From the NCBI GenBank assembly GCA_014898425.1, contig RCSZ01000014.1:248001-312000 (forward strand): 64,000 bases of DNA, in the 5' to 3' direction. The DNA comes from Botryotinia globosa (lineage: Eukaryota > Ascomycota > Leotiomycetes > Helotiales > Sclerotiniaceae). The notes beneath the pieces are model-generated. The model was not told the origin of the DNA, did not search any database, and saw only the letters and a list, made by a program, of their open reading frames with translations. Positions 26,201 through 36,827 of the stretch are shown piece by piece. The translations under genes were made by a program, and so were the position numbers. The number at the start of each line of letters is the position of its first letter. Position 1 is the stretch's first letter.

Positions 26201-27160
26201 GGTCAGCGCACAAAAGCTCATGTCAAGCGTGATGCATCGACGCCTCTTCGAAGCACCGAGAGTGGTCTTGTTGATCAGGTACTTATTACGACCAATGCCG
26301 AAGGTCTCCGATTCGTCAAGGTCAGAATGAGAACTACCAAAATCCCCCAAATTGGTGACAAATTTGCTTCGCGTCACGGACAAAAGGGTACTATCGGTAT
26401 TACATATATGCAACAAGACATGCCGTTCACTAGAGAGGGTGTAGTTCCAGATATCATCATCAACCCCCACGCCATTCCATCTCGTATGACAATTGCACAT
26501 TTGATCGAGTGCCAATTGAGTAAGGTTTCTACTCTGCGTGGACTTGAGGGTGATGCTACACCATTTACCGAAGTCACTGTCGATTCTGTCTCTAAGCTTC
26601 TCCGTGCACATGGTTACCATTCTCGTGGTTTCGAGATTATGTACCACGGTCACACTGGTCGTAAGATGATGGCCCAAGTCTTCCTTGGTCCCACATACTA
26701 CCAACGTTTGCGTCACATGGTTGACGACAAGATTCATGCACGTGCCAGAGGTCCCGTACAAATTTTAACAAGACAACCTGTGGAAGGTCGTGCTAGAGAT
26801 GGTGGCCTTCGTTTCGGAGAGATGGAACGTGATTGTATGATTTCTCACGGTGCTAGTGCTTTCTTGAAGGAGAGATTGTTTGAGGTTTCGGATGCTTTCA
26901 GAGTTCATATTTGTGATATCTGTGGACTCATGACACCAATTGCGTAAGTCTATGTGCCATCCGAAAAAGAAGAAGAATCATGCTGACCTAACTATAGTAA
27001 AATCAATACCGGTTCCTTCGAGTGTCGTCCTTGCAAGAATAAGACAAAGATTTCCCAAATTCACATCCCGTACGCCGCTAAATTACTTTTCCAAGAGTTA
27101 GCAGCAATGAATATTGCCACAAGAATGTTCACAAAGAGATCTGGCATTACGGTGCGCTGA
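23268..27160 (+). CDS. RPB2: DNA-directed RNA polymerase II second largest subunit (Rpb2)
   Basis: Rpb2 forms one side of the polymerase II cleft and part of the catalytic centre in the nucleus. Three exons (23268-25658, 25715-26943, 26998-27160) encode 1260 aa; introns are 56 and 54 nt with GTAAG donors, and splicing restores [19 protein letters not shown] and [18 protein letters not shown]. The N-terminus is acidic ([15 protein letters not shown]). Family hallmarks are [31 protein letters not shown] (near residue 866), the [13 protein letters not shown] loop and the C-terminal zinc site (CDIC...CRPC, about 1197-1225). The length is close to other fungal Rpb2 proteins (about 1220-1260). No sign of damage. 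It is widely used as a fungal phylogenetic marker, so it would identify the species. Confidence 0.97.
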
Positions 27161-27801
27161 TTTTGTACGATCTAATTACGACTGGATGGGGGTAGACTAT
27201 GAATTTCGTGGCAGGGGAAATCTTTGCATATCGTGGCGTTTGGGATGGAAGAAAGATTGTGACCATTAAGAAGGGGCATTCAATTTATTTGCATAGGATG
27301 AAGAAGTTTGGTTGCGTTTCTCGTTCGCAGATATATTCTGCCAAATATTCTACGTCATAGTGCCGAAGATGCACAGAAAAGCATTATATTGGGCGCACAT
27401 CATGAAATTGAATGGTGCTGCTGTATCATATCAAGATTTTTCTTTAGACATAAAGAACAAGATAATAACTGAAAACTTGATCGATGTTGTGACTTGATCT
27501 CTTTTGTTTTTGTGAAGGTTCTCTTCAAAATTTCTCTCGAATCTTTTTCATGACCCATTTGTACAGGACTTAATATATCCCTTAGATCATGCCATACATG
27601 GCTACATGCTGCAATCATACATACTCTGGGACTTCCAGCATTTCATTTCCATACCTACCCATACATATTGATCCCTAATTTTTGTCGCCGTGTACCCAGG
27701 TTTGTAATATACATCTCCTTCTCGTTCATGGTTCAAAGGGGTACCATGCTTCGTAATCCCTAAACACAACATATACACTCGTCTGAAGTCGCAGAGCTGT
27801 A
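27161..27801. other. Convergent 3' intergenic region
   Basis: The 3' flanks of RPB2 and the PET117-like gene meet here. No gene is seen; the region presumably holds both 3' UTRs and polyadenylation signals. Confidence 0.5.
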
Positions 27802-28109
27802 TCACCTCGTGGTCCCATCACTAACGTTCTGCACCTTCCTGTATTCTTCTTCCATCGCCCGCTGCAAATCGAAATCCAACTGGCGCTCTTTTTTTATGCG
27901 CTGTTGTTCCATGTCTCGGATGACGCCTGCATGCATTGCCTGTATATTGTTTTAGTATATGTGCAGCTGAGACTGAAAATAGGACGGAGGTGGGATCGAG
28001 AGGTAGAACATACTGCTTTCTCGGCCGTCTGCGCATAATGTACGAAGACTATAGTGCCGGCGGCGAAGAGTGAAGTGCCGAAGAGTGTTAATTTTGCTGC
28101 GCGAGACAT
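27802..28109 (-). CDS. PET117: Pet117-like cytochrome c oxidase assembly factor
   Basis: A 77-aa protein encoded by two exons (28109-28014 and 27939-27802) separated by a 74-nt GT-AG intron. The N-terminus, MSRAAKLTLFGTSLFAAGT, is a single hydrophobic segment with an Arg/Lys start, as in small mitochondrial inner-membrane proteins. After the splice the AMHAGVIRDMEQQR and QLDFDLQRAMEEEYR segments match the Pet117 family: a membrane anchor followed by an amphipathic charged helix with GV.RD.ERQ. Pet117 helps cytochrome oxidase assembly by coupling to haem a synthesis (Cox15). The gene is divergent from VMA10, with about 370 nt between starts. The assignment rests on family pattern and length. 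Confidence 0.8.
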
Positions 28110-28481
28110 TGAATTGATTTTTCGTGAACCCCTTATAAGAATTATGAGAAGTAACTCAAATTGTCTATAAGTATATAATGTTCAGTATGCACAAGACGAA
28201 TGTCTAAATTCTATACTCGTAATGGTGGAGTGATTTGAGAAGCTGCAATCGATGCGATAGGCGCAGACGGAAGTTGCCGGACAAGGGTCTCTACAGTGCA
28301 CCAGGAGAGCTTGTTGCATCTGTTGGAGCTATCTAAGCTTGAACCACTCCAAATCCAACGTTAACTCTCCACTTTCTTCTTGCGCGACGCTGATAACGAT
28401 TCGAAGACACGATTGATTTTTGAAAGAGAAGATACCTTGAACTTATTGAATTGTTTGTACAGAGAACAGTCGGATTTGAAG
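28110..28481. promoter_or_regulatory. Shared divergent promoter region of PET117 and VMA10
   Basis: A 372-nt gap separates two start codons pointing away from each other, so it must hold both promoters. I see no unambiguous TATA box or named factor site. Confidence 0.5.
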
Positions 28482-29194
28482 ATGGTATGTTTAGTCCGAT
28501 GATTTGGGTCGGGGGTTATGTTAGATGGGCATGGATGGGATGGAGGTTGGGTCATGAGTGCTTTGCTAATTGTAAGATGATAGTCGGCACAGAATTCGGC
28601 GGGTATTCAGACGTTGCTTGATGTATGTTTCGGCTCTGGGATGATGAGAGGAGGGTGGAGATACTGATTGAGAGGTTAGGCAGAGAGAGATGCGCAGAAG
28701 ATTGTTCAAAAAGGTGAGTTGGAATCCTAGAATGTTGGTATTGTTTAAATTATATGCTAACGTTTCTATCTACAGCTAGAGAATGTGAGTTGATACCTAC
28801 GAAGATACTATATTTGCAGGATGAGGCAATGCTGATAGCGACGCAGACCGCACAAAACGTGTAAAGGAAGCAAGAGACGAGGCAAAGAAGGAAATTGATG
28901 CGTATAGAAAGGAAAAGGAAGATGAGTTCAAGAAGTTTGAGGCAGAGGTACGTTGCATCTGGGGAATGGGGAAAGCACTCGAGCTTGGAACGATTTGAGG
29001 TTCTAACTTGTTGGATCTAGCACACGAGTGGCAACAAGAAGGCAGAAGAAGATGCCAACAAGGATGCTGAGAACAAGTTGAAGGAGATCAAGGAAGCAGG
29101 CAAGAAGGGGGAGAGTCAGGTTATTTCGGACCTATTGAAGGCAGTCTTCGATGTTAAGCCTGTCGTACCTGAACGTGTTGAAGGACCCAAATAG
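28482..29194 (+). CDS. VMA10: V-type H+-ATPase subunit G (Vma10)
   Basis: Subunit G forms the peripheral stalk of the vacuolar proton pump with subunit E. Six exons encode 119 aa: 28482-28484 (the ATG alone), 28584-28622, 28680-28713, 28776-28784 (9 nt), 28847-28947 and 29021-29194. Splicing gives a start of M-SAQNSAGIQTLLD, then AERDAQKIVQK, A-R-E-Y, and RTKRVKEARDEAKKEIDAYR. These match the subunit G N-terminal helix (GIQ.LL.AE..A..IV..AR.YR..RLK.AK.EA..EI..YR). The rest is a long charged coiled-coil helix, ending in VPERVEGPK. Length agrees with yeast Vma10 (114 aa). All introns are GT-AG with plausible branch points (GCTAAC, CTGAT). The high intron density for a small gene is typical of filamentous fungi. 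Confidence 0.92.
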
Positions 29195-29702
29195 GGCACT
29201 CAATCTTGAGTTCATTTGTGGGGAGAGGTCGAGCAATGCGAAATTTTAAGGGGAGACGGTTGTGATAGTGAAGACTATTAGTTCTCCGCCGCGATGAAAG
29301 TTGTATTGAAGTTACCGCTGTGGTGAAGAGGCAATTGATGATAACCTGTGTATAGACTAGCTTGCGATTCAACAACAAAGATATCCTCTGTTTCGCATTA
29401 TGGTTCAGAATATGTGCTCAATATGCTAAAGTCTCCATACCTACGAATCTTATACAATCTTGTGGATAATGGATTGATGATGATATTGATCTTGATTTCG
29501 ACTTTAGGTGCGTCTAATGCGACTATTTTTAGCAAAGGCCCGTTCCGCTCCTCAAGGCCAATCACATGTTTCCATCTACGTCACTAGTTTTACCGACAAA
29601 AATCTAGCCCCGCGAACGCTATCAAGCACCTTCTTCTTTCCACTTCGACTTCTTTCAAAATGATAATGAATTTTAGCCAAACTCAATGTATAATATACAA
29701 TT
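29195..29702. other. Intergenic region before the lipase gene
   Basis: The 3' flank of VMA10 and the promoter of the lipase gene. No other gene is seen. Confidence 0.5.
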
Positions 29703-30900
29703 ATGACATTTCCGGTCGCTCGTGTAGCATCGATAAGATGTCTATCTCACAATGTACCACGAGCCAAACGACCTATAATGCTCTCCTTCAATACCTCCCG
29801 CCCCCGTAAACTTCCTACTTTAACGACAAATTCCCAAATACAAATACATAATTCAGCCATTCATACTTCACAGAAACGTATTCCCCAACCACGTACATCG
29901 TTTATTCATGCAGCGGGAATCCACACGTCGAATGTTCGACAACATGAGAAAGAAAAGGATATGAGAAATGCGGATCCGAAGGTTAGTGACATTGGGAGGG
30001 CGATTGAGGATGATTTTGCTACGATTAGAGATTGTTATGGTATTTCGCCTCGCACCCCTCCTCGATGTAAAGTAAGTCAGGGCGCTAATGAGATTAGCTA
30101 CACCAAAACATCCAATTGTTCTCGCACACGGTCTCTTCGGTTTCGACGAAGTTCGCATCGCGGGTAGTCTTCTCCCCGCCGTACAATATTGGCGCGGTAT
30201 AACGAATGCTCTTCGTGCAAAAGGTATCGAAGTAATTATCGCCTCTGTGCCTGCTTCCGGTAGTATCGAAGAACGCGCTGCGGCATTGGGGGAAGATATT
30301 GCCGCGAAGGCGAATGGGAAGAGCGTGAATATTATTGCGCATAGTATGGGAGGTTTAGATGCACGATTTATGATATCTCGGTTGCAGCCGCCGAATGTGG
30401 AAGTGCTGAGTTTGACGACGATTGCGACGCCGCATCGGGGGAGCGCGTTTGCGGATTATTGTTTCGATGAGAGTTGGTGGCATGGGATGATACCGGGGTT
30501 GATTAAGAAATTGAATGAGGTGGGGATTAGTACGGGGGCTTTTACGCAGTTGACGAGGAAATATATGAGTGAGGAGTTTAATCCGAATACGCCGGATGAT
30601 GAGAGTGTGCGATATTTTAGCTATGGGGCGTCTTGCGATCCGAAGCTTTGGAGTGCGTTTCGTAAGAGTCATGGGATAGTGGAGAAAGTTGAGGGGCCGA
30701 ATGATGGATTGGTTAGTGTGGAGAGTAGTCGTTGGGGTACTTATAAGGGGACTTTGGTGGACGTTAGTCATTTGGATTTAATCAATTGGACCAATAGGTT
30801 GAGGTGGTTGATGTGGGAGTTGACGGGGAACGTGAGGAAGTTTAATGCGATTGCTTTTTATTTGGATATTGCGGATATGCTGGCGAAAGAGGGGCTTTAG
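29703..30900 (+). CDS. Alpha/beta-hydrolase lipase, probably mitochondrial
   Basis: Two exons (29703-30039 and 30098-30900; 58-nt intron) encode 379 aa. The first ~110 residues are basic, Ser/Thr-rich and nearly free of acidic residues for the first 70, consistent with a mitochondrial presequence. The catalytic region starts HPIVLAHGLFGFDE, the oxyanion strand of class-2/DUF676-like lipases. The nucleophile is Ser195 in IIAHSMGG; LTTIATPHRGS, the acid in GPNDGLVS and the histidine in VDVSHLDLINW follow in order. The same arrangement is seen in yeast-type mitochondrial triacylglycerol lipases. It should cleave ester bonds of neutral lipids; the exact substrate is unknown. The start at 29703 is the first ATG of the frame; one downstream start (PIMLSF, about codon 25) is possible. 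Confidence 0.85.
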
Positions 30901-31958
30901 ATCGGGTTGTATGACTGGGATGTGGATTTGGAGTCTGGTTGGAACGTACCGACTGATTCGATTTGATAGAAAAGTTTGGAATCGGAGAGACGCTTGATGA
31001 TAGATATGTTGGGATAGAACAGATAGGAATAAATTTCCTTGGGTAGAAAACCAATACTTCTTTCCCCCTCTTCAGATTCTTATATTCATCCGCATCTTCA
31101 GCTCTCGCGCCCGTATTGGTGAAGATATTGATTCGCTAATCATTATACTCCAGAAAGAAACCCCTATCTCAATCGCTCGAATCCAGTTCCCATCCACTAA
31201 CCCTCCTATCTACTACAAATCTTAACAAAGATTTAGGAAACTTTCAACTTAGATATCACATAAATCATAAGTCATAAGTCAGAATAGGAGGTTATAATAC
31301 TCAATAGCCATGATACACTCGTGTAGGCGCTTAGTGGATAAATTATCCTGACACCTATATGTGTCTAGAAGCGTAAGAAGGAAAGTACTATCTATATATG
31401 TAATGTTACAAGTCTCGCATAGAAGATAAACAAGGAATATCCCAAGAAAACATAGGATGTCCCGCGCAGTACTTACCCTTACCCTCGTAGTCAAAAAGAA
31501 CCAGGCGACACGCGATATCTTCTTTCCTCTAATGATCCATTTTGCATCCACGTTCTACTACACTACTCTAAATGGGATTCGAAGGATGAAAAAATATGTT
31601 TGAAAAGGGGGTGTTTCCGAGCTCCGCACCACAATTATCAATTTTCAAACTGCAAGACGACGTACATACGTTACAAAATCAGAAATATGAAATTCACAAA
31701 CTCAAAAAAGTCACGTCGTGTTTAAAGAATATAACGATCGTATTGCTGAACTATGTACGTTCCTCCCTGCCTCTCTCCGTCCATCCATCCATCCATCCAT
31801 CCATTCATCAAAAACTACTTATCCACAAGAATAAAAACATCTCATTCCCCAAGCCACCCTAAATCTCGCAACCCTCTATCCAATCATCTTCCAATCTCTA
31901 CACGCCTTCTGAGATTCTGCTAGAACTCTCCAGCTGGCACGCTCGCTCGCAAGCCCGC
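30901..31958. other. Convergent intergenic region with CCAT repeat
   Basis: Between the lipase and pectate lyase 3' ends. No gene is seen. A CCAT tetranucleotide tract occupies about 31780-31806. Confidence 0.5.
31780..31806. repeat. (CCAT)n tetranucleotide repeat
   Basis: About six tandem CCAT units in non-coding DNA, similar to the tract at 11114-11148. Confidence 0.9.
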
Positions 31959-33198
31959 TTACAAAGCCAAAGTAGCACCTGCAGAGCCTACAACAGCGGC
32001 GACGACATTTCCGCTACCCAACAAGGAATACGTGTATGGGAGGGAAGTGGTGGTCAATGTACCGACTGGGGCTGTGTTGGCGTATCCGCCGAGATCATTG
32101 TCGAATGCGTTTGCGTACCTATGATTTTCGTGTTAGTAAAATTGACCAGGGGATGAGAATAAGGGAGAGGAGAGAGAGAGAGAGAGAGAAACATACCCAG
32201 TTTCATCACTGTAAAGCGCAGCGATTGGCTGACTGACATTCTTGAAAACGTTGCTTTGAACCAAGATTTGCGCACCGTCTCTGGTGTCAATACCGGTGGT
32301 GGCGTTGAAGAAGTAGCTGTTGAATACGTGGCCGGTTCCGAATCTGAAAGAAGGAGTGCGGGATCCGACGTTGGACCAGTAGTTGTTGTGTTGGGTAACG
32401 GTGAGATGTCCGGTATCTTCAGCAGCGTTGTTGTCGGAATGGCCAACGAGAGAAGCCTTGAAGTGGTCGTGAATGTATGAGTTGGAAATGGTGACCCAGT
32501 CGGAGGCGTGGCTGACGTCGATGAGACCGTCGTAGTAGTCTTTGCCATGGGTGAGATCGGAGGAGACATCGCTGGGAAGTAGGTTAGTTTTGATTTTTGT
32601 TCTAGATTCTTGGAAGCACGAACACATGATCAATCCAAACATTCTTCGCTGCTTGAATACCAATAGCATCACCATTGGCAGCCAAGACCTTTTGACTAAT
32701 GATGTTTCGTACAATGACGTTTGTGGATTTGTTGATATAGAGACCAATTCCAATGAGAGCTAGAAATTCATTAGCGCTGTCTAGAATGTTTTGATGCAAA
32801 GACGGAACATACTAGCTCCTTGCTTTCCAACGATTGTCTTGTTAGACCCAACTCTAACTTTGACAGAACCAGAGATGGTACCGCTAACGACAATAACTCT
32901 CGCAACTTCATCGTTGGTTACTGCGGCTGTGAATTGAGCAAGTGTAGAAACAGTGGTGGTTGCGCCACCTGCTCCTCCTTTGGTTCTGAAAGAATGTTAG
33001 TAAGGTACAACGGCGATATTGAGAAATCACTTACCCGCCGTTTTGAGTTGCAAAGCCGGTAGTGGCAACATCGGTGATAGAAGCTCTCTTAGCGATGTTT
33101 GCACGCTCAGCAATAGTATCGCCTTCAGTTGGTGTTGGAGCAGCAGAGACAAATTGTGCAAGGACTGCGAGTCCTGTGGAGAGAATGGAGAGCTTCAT
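31959..33198 (-). CDS. Secreted pectate lyase (PL1 family)
   Basis: Cleaves de-esterified pectin by beta-elimination with calcium, outside the cell. Five exons on the minus strand (33198-33035, 32985-32813, 32759-32624, 32571-32197, 32118-31959) encode 335 aa. Residues 1-19 (MKLSILSTGLAVLAQFVSA) form a signal peptide. The parallel beta-helix signature follows: NKTIVGKQGA, IGLYINKSTNVIVRN, NVWIDHVDVSSD, YYDGLIDVSHASDWVTISN, and GSRTPSFRFG with the catalytic-type arginine. Intron 3 (32623-32572) needs the weak donor GTTCGT; only this choice keeps frame and motif. A GA tract lies inside intron 4. A TATA-like box lies 130 nt upstream. Length is normal and no disruption is seen, so it is probably active during growth on plant tissue. 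Confidence 0.92.
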
Positions 33199-34377
33199 TT
33201 TTAGATATTCAGAAAGTTCGTTGCGGAAAGATAGATTCGAAAGATTGATTGTAGAGCTACCAACTTCTTTCTTTGCCTTGAGTTGAGTGAGTTGTGAAGA
33301 ATGAGAATATCGTGGAATCTGCTTCTGCTTTATATATTTTTGACTTCTCGTTCACCCCCCATATCGTCAAACGAGATCTGAGTCCATTTGATGTCAGTAC
33401 AACCGCAGCCGTGCAAATCTTCACGGAAACCCTTCAGTACGGAAAAAGTATCCAGTGACGCTCATCAGATTCGCTCACGATCGGCGGCGCTTCCAGACAC
33501 ATTCGATTCCACGAATGAAGAATCTTCCTCATCACAATACAACAACAGCACTCCTCCCTCTTGTTTCATCCAGCAAAGTCAAACACAACATCGAGCGAGC
33601 CAAGAAAGTACGCATCAAGGTATCTTTGTACAAGCCAAGCAACATAGATGAAGCTCATTTAACACTTAGGTTGGTGGGTGTGTACACTCGTATATTTTCC
33701 GTCCATAGACGATTTAGCAAGCTTAGAAATCTGGGGACCCCGCAATATTAGGGGTGCATGTGCGACATTCAATAGGACTCCTCTAGACTCCTCTAGACAA
33801 ATACGAACTGGACGGCTATTTGCATCACATGTTCTGTGAAGTAGTAGCTGCATCATCATGTATTGTAATGGCGACGTCAATATTTGGCCATACGTGGAAA
33901 ATTAGTTCCGTGCAGGAAAACTATAATGGTAGTAACAAAAGCTACACCGGCGGGGTATATTTGCTTCCGCGAGTTCGAAATAGATCATACACTATACATT
34001 TTATCCTTCATGAACGATGTGTTCTTTGAAAAAGCCCAGGTTGAAATTCGGTTGCACAATAACTTCAGTAAGGTTGTACAGCGTCTCATGACTCAGTTAG
34101 TTTATGGGGAAAAGCTTTTAGCATTATTACCCGCCTGTAAGGATCGACCATCTTGCAGCTCCATTAATTCGCCGAACTTAGAAATGGCGTGTGTGGAAGG
34201 GGAAATGCTCGAATTAATTCTTGGCGCAGGAATGGATAAGTTTAGACATACCGAGTTACCTGCCAAATCCATAACACGATCTTCAGTTACCGAATTGCGG
34301 TAAATAACCTGCACAAAACTCTATTTCATCTCGCCACGTTCAGGTACCCCCTGAGTCACGTTGCAGTGACGGCTTTA
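33199..34377. other. Intergenic region between pectate lyase and SRAP gene
   Basis: The pectate lyase promoter and the 3' flank of the SRAP gene. The open frame 33884-34303 (139 aa) has no recognisable motif or splice support and I do not call it. Confidence 0.5.
33328..33336 (-). promoter_or_regulatory. TATA box of the pectate lyase gene
   Basis: TATATAAAG on the minus strand, about 130 nt before the pectate lyase start codon, as expected for an inducible secreted-enzyme gene. Confidence 0.55.
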
Positions 34378-35718
34378 TTAACCTGATTTGCTAAAGAAAT
34401 TCGTGATCTTTTGACTTCCCCTTTTCTGCCCAGAAGATTTCGTCGGGCTTCCATAATTGTTGCTAGTAGCGCTCCTAGTCTTCCTATTTGATGCCACAGG
34501 CGGAGAATCTTTTTCGGGACTTGCAGAAATGCGTATTAATTTTTTGGGCGGCTCTTCAGTATCAACATTGTCAAGCTCGCGTTCTATTCCATGTTTGTTC
34601 TGTAAGTTAGGCACTAGTAATGGCGCATTATCCTCATACCCATTGTGATTGATAGTTTTGCGACCATCTGTATCTGTACGCTCTTCCTTGATTGGTGTAT
34701 CTTTTGTTTCTTCCTCTTTGATCTTCCGAAGTGCGTCTGCATCCGAAGGCTTAGATGATGCCTTTGCGTCATTCTTTCCCCCTTTAGCAAAGAAATTGGC
34801 AATATTGGACTTGTTTTCCGTGCTTGCTACTGGAACAATGAAGTTAGGAGAATCATTGCCCACCTTCCCAACTTCCTTGACAACTGGGTAGATCTCTAAT
34901 TCTTCTTCGTACGGCTTTAGGAGAGATTGAAGTTCTTTTGTCCATGATGATCTTTTTGGATCAAGCCAAGTGCGGAGATCTTCTGAACCGTTGTCAAGAA
35001 CTACTGGCATCCTTTCATGTAGGAAATTCAACTGTTTATTCGAACTCGTTGTGATGATGGTGTAGGTATAAAGTTTCTCATCCGAGCCTTCATATTGAAC
35101 GACATCCCAAAGCCCTGCCATGCACAATAGCTGACCATCCTTCCTCTTGATATAATGAGGAACCTTTTCCTTTCCCTTCTTCAACCACTCATAAAATCCC
35201 TCCGCAATAACAATGCACCTCTTCTTTTGCTTCATTGTATTCCACATTCCTCGATTCTCAATCAAAGAATCGTCACGGCAATTAATAGTTTTCATCATCG
35301 ATCCATAATCCGGATTACGCTTCGTCCAGAATGGTATCAAGCCCCATTTCATGCTCTGCAGTTTATACTGGACTGCCTCATTCGTGTGTTCCTCTTGCTC
35401 AGTCACATCCAGTTTGGAAGTTTCTGGCTCGGTGGTGGATCTCTTTTCAGTCTCATCGACACCTTCCTTATGATGTCTCGATCCCGCACCCCAATCCGAT
35501 ACATTAGCCCGATAAACGATGCCATGGTACCCCGGCGCAAAATTGTAACTTTGCCTCGGTGCGCCATCACCTTCATCATCTGGCGCTTCCTCAACCGGCA
35601 TATTCTCATTTTCGAGATATTGGCGCACCTCTGAAGGTCGCTTTATAATATCAGCAAGGTTTTTATCAACCAGTTGATTTTTATGACTTACCAGGTGTAG
35701 AGCGTATCTTCCACACAT
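34378..35718 (-). CDS. SRAP (HMCES/YedK-type) abasic-site DNA-protein crosslink protein
   Basis: A single-exon gene of 446 aa. SRAP proteins shield abasic sites in single-stranded DNA by forming a thiazolidine crosslink through Cys2 after Met removal. Cys2 is present in MCGRYAL. Further family motifs are NFAPG (Asn about 59), MKWGLIPFW, INCRDDSLIEN, RCIVIAEGFYEW and the His in NFLHERMPV. The domain ends near residue 300 and is followed by a charged, Ser/Lys-rich tail. That tail ends in QKITNFFSK, a good PCNA-interacting (PIP) motif, and has a second, weaker IANFFAK near residue 310. The bacterial and human proteins are about 220 and 350 aa, so the fungal tail is long. A TGACGTCA palindrome lies about 100 nt upstream. 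Probably nuclear and linked to the replication fork. Confidence 0.92.
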   Translation of the reverse strand: MCGRYALHLVSHKNQLVDKNLADIIKRPSEVRQYLENENMPVEEAPDDEGDGAPRQSYNFAPGYHGIVYRANVSDWGAGSRHHKEGVDETEKRSTTEPETSKLDVTEQEEHTNEAVQYKLQSMKWGLIPFWTKRNPDYGSMMKTINCRDDSLIENRGMWNTMKQKKRCIVIAEGFYEWLKKGKEKVPHYIKRKDGQLLCMAGLWDVVQYEGSDEKLYTYTIITTSSNKQLNFLHERMPVVLDNGSEDLRTWLDPKRSSWTKELQSLLKPYEEELEIYPVVKEVGKVGNDSPNFIVPVASTENKSNIANFFAKGGKNDAKASSKPSDADALRKIKEEETKDTPIKEERTDTDGRKTINHNGYEDNAPLLVPNLQNKHGIERELDNVDTEEPPKKLIRISASPEKDSPPVASNRKTRSATSNNYGSPTKSSGQKRGSQKITNFFSKSG

Positions 35719-36827
35719 ATTGACTGATGTTACATTGTCGTGTTGAAGTTGGATTCAATGTCGTGTTTACGAAATGTAGGTATAATGGAAGTGACAAGCG
35801 GCCGCATCAACTTCAATGACGTCACTGTTTCTCAGACTTTTGGGGCTTTGATATAATTTACGAGTGTCTACTATTTTATGAAATCTTACTTTCATCTCAA
35901 AACATCGTTTTATTGATCACGAAAGACTTCCAACATAGGGATCAAAATGAGCAGAAAATCATCTTCGTTCTTCACAGCGCTGGTCACTAACTTCTGATAT
36001 CCCCATTTTCGAATTTCAAAAATAAAGTTCACCGGGAGGCCAATAGAAACCTTCTAATTGACCGAGTCAAACTTCACCAGGATCACCGGGAGTTCATTCC
36101 GCATCTTCCCCACACTTACTTACCCCTGTGCTCCCACGCCGGCAATTATGAAAGAACTTCTTCCTAGCAAGCTGTCGCCATTTTTCATCACAATTTGAGT
36201 CCCATTGCAATTTCACGTCTTAAAGGCTCCGTAGTGTACACTGATTATGCATATCGTACCATACATATAGTTTACTTGCAATCAGATAGATACTACACCA
36301 GTATAGCTATCATGTACTTGCAAATGCCGTAACATGTGAAATGATACAATTCGTATCCTAGACGGAGTAGACGGACCGCCGGCTCTCAGCCACCTCAATA
36401 TCGATGAAACAATCTCAGAAAAGTATAAGAAGAACAAGATGAAAGTACGATACCACCTACTTGTAATGGATCTATCCACAATGAGACTGTTGTATAAGTT
36501 GAACCAATGATTGAGATACCCCACTGCCTAGGTAGGTAAGCTACTCAATCCCGTACTCGTTCGCCAGTAAACATCAAAATCAAGTGAGAGACTTCTGGAA
36601 CAAATTCAAAATCGAATCAAGGTAGCGATTGATGGATACTTCCTCTATCGTCTATCTACACTCTACCTCATGGGTACCTTTATACCGATGATATTCCATG
36701 AGTCTCATAATTTCATAATGCTATGTCACATCCATGCGTACATAGGTAGGTACAATTCATGACCTCTAAACACCCACGCTCAAATTCCAAACCAAAAATC
36801 AAATATCAAACGGAGATCTCTCAACTT
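35719..36827. other. Intergenic region: SRAP promoter and permease 3' flank
   Basis: No gene is seen. It contains the CRE-like palindrome at 35817-35824 and CCTAGGTAGGT at about 36527-36538. Confidence 0.5.
35817..35824. promoter_or_regulatory. CRE-like palindrome TGACGTCA upstream of the SRAP gene
   Basis: A perfect ATF/CREB-type bZIP site about 100 nt before the SRAP start codon, a sensible distance for a stress-responsive activator. Binding is inferred only. Confidence 0.45.

Noticed and set aside
25859..26761. A 300-codon open frame on the minus strand opposite RPB2
   Set aside because: It mirrors the codon pattern of RPB2 exon 2, has no start context, splice structure or known motif, and such antisense frames are common in strongly coding DNA.
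33884..34303. A 139-codon plus-strand frame between the pectate lyase and SRAP genes
   Set aside because: No motif, no promoter sign and no splice context; it may be real but I cannot support it.
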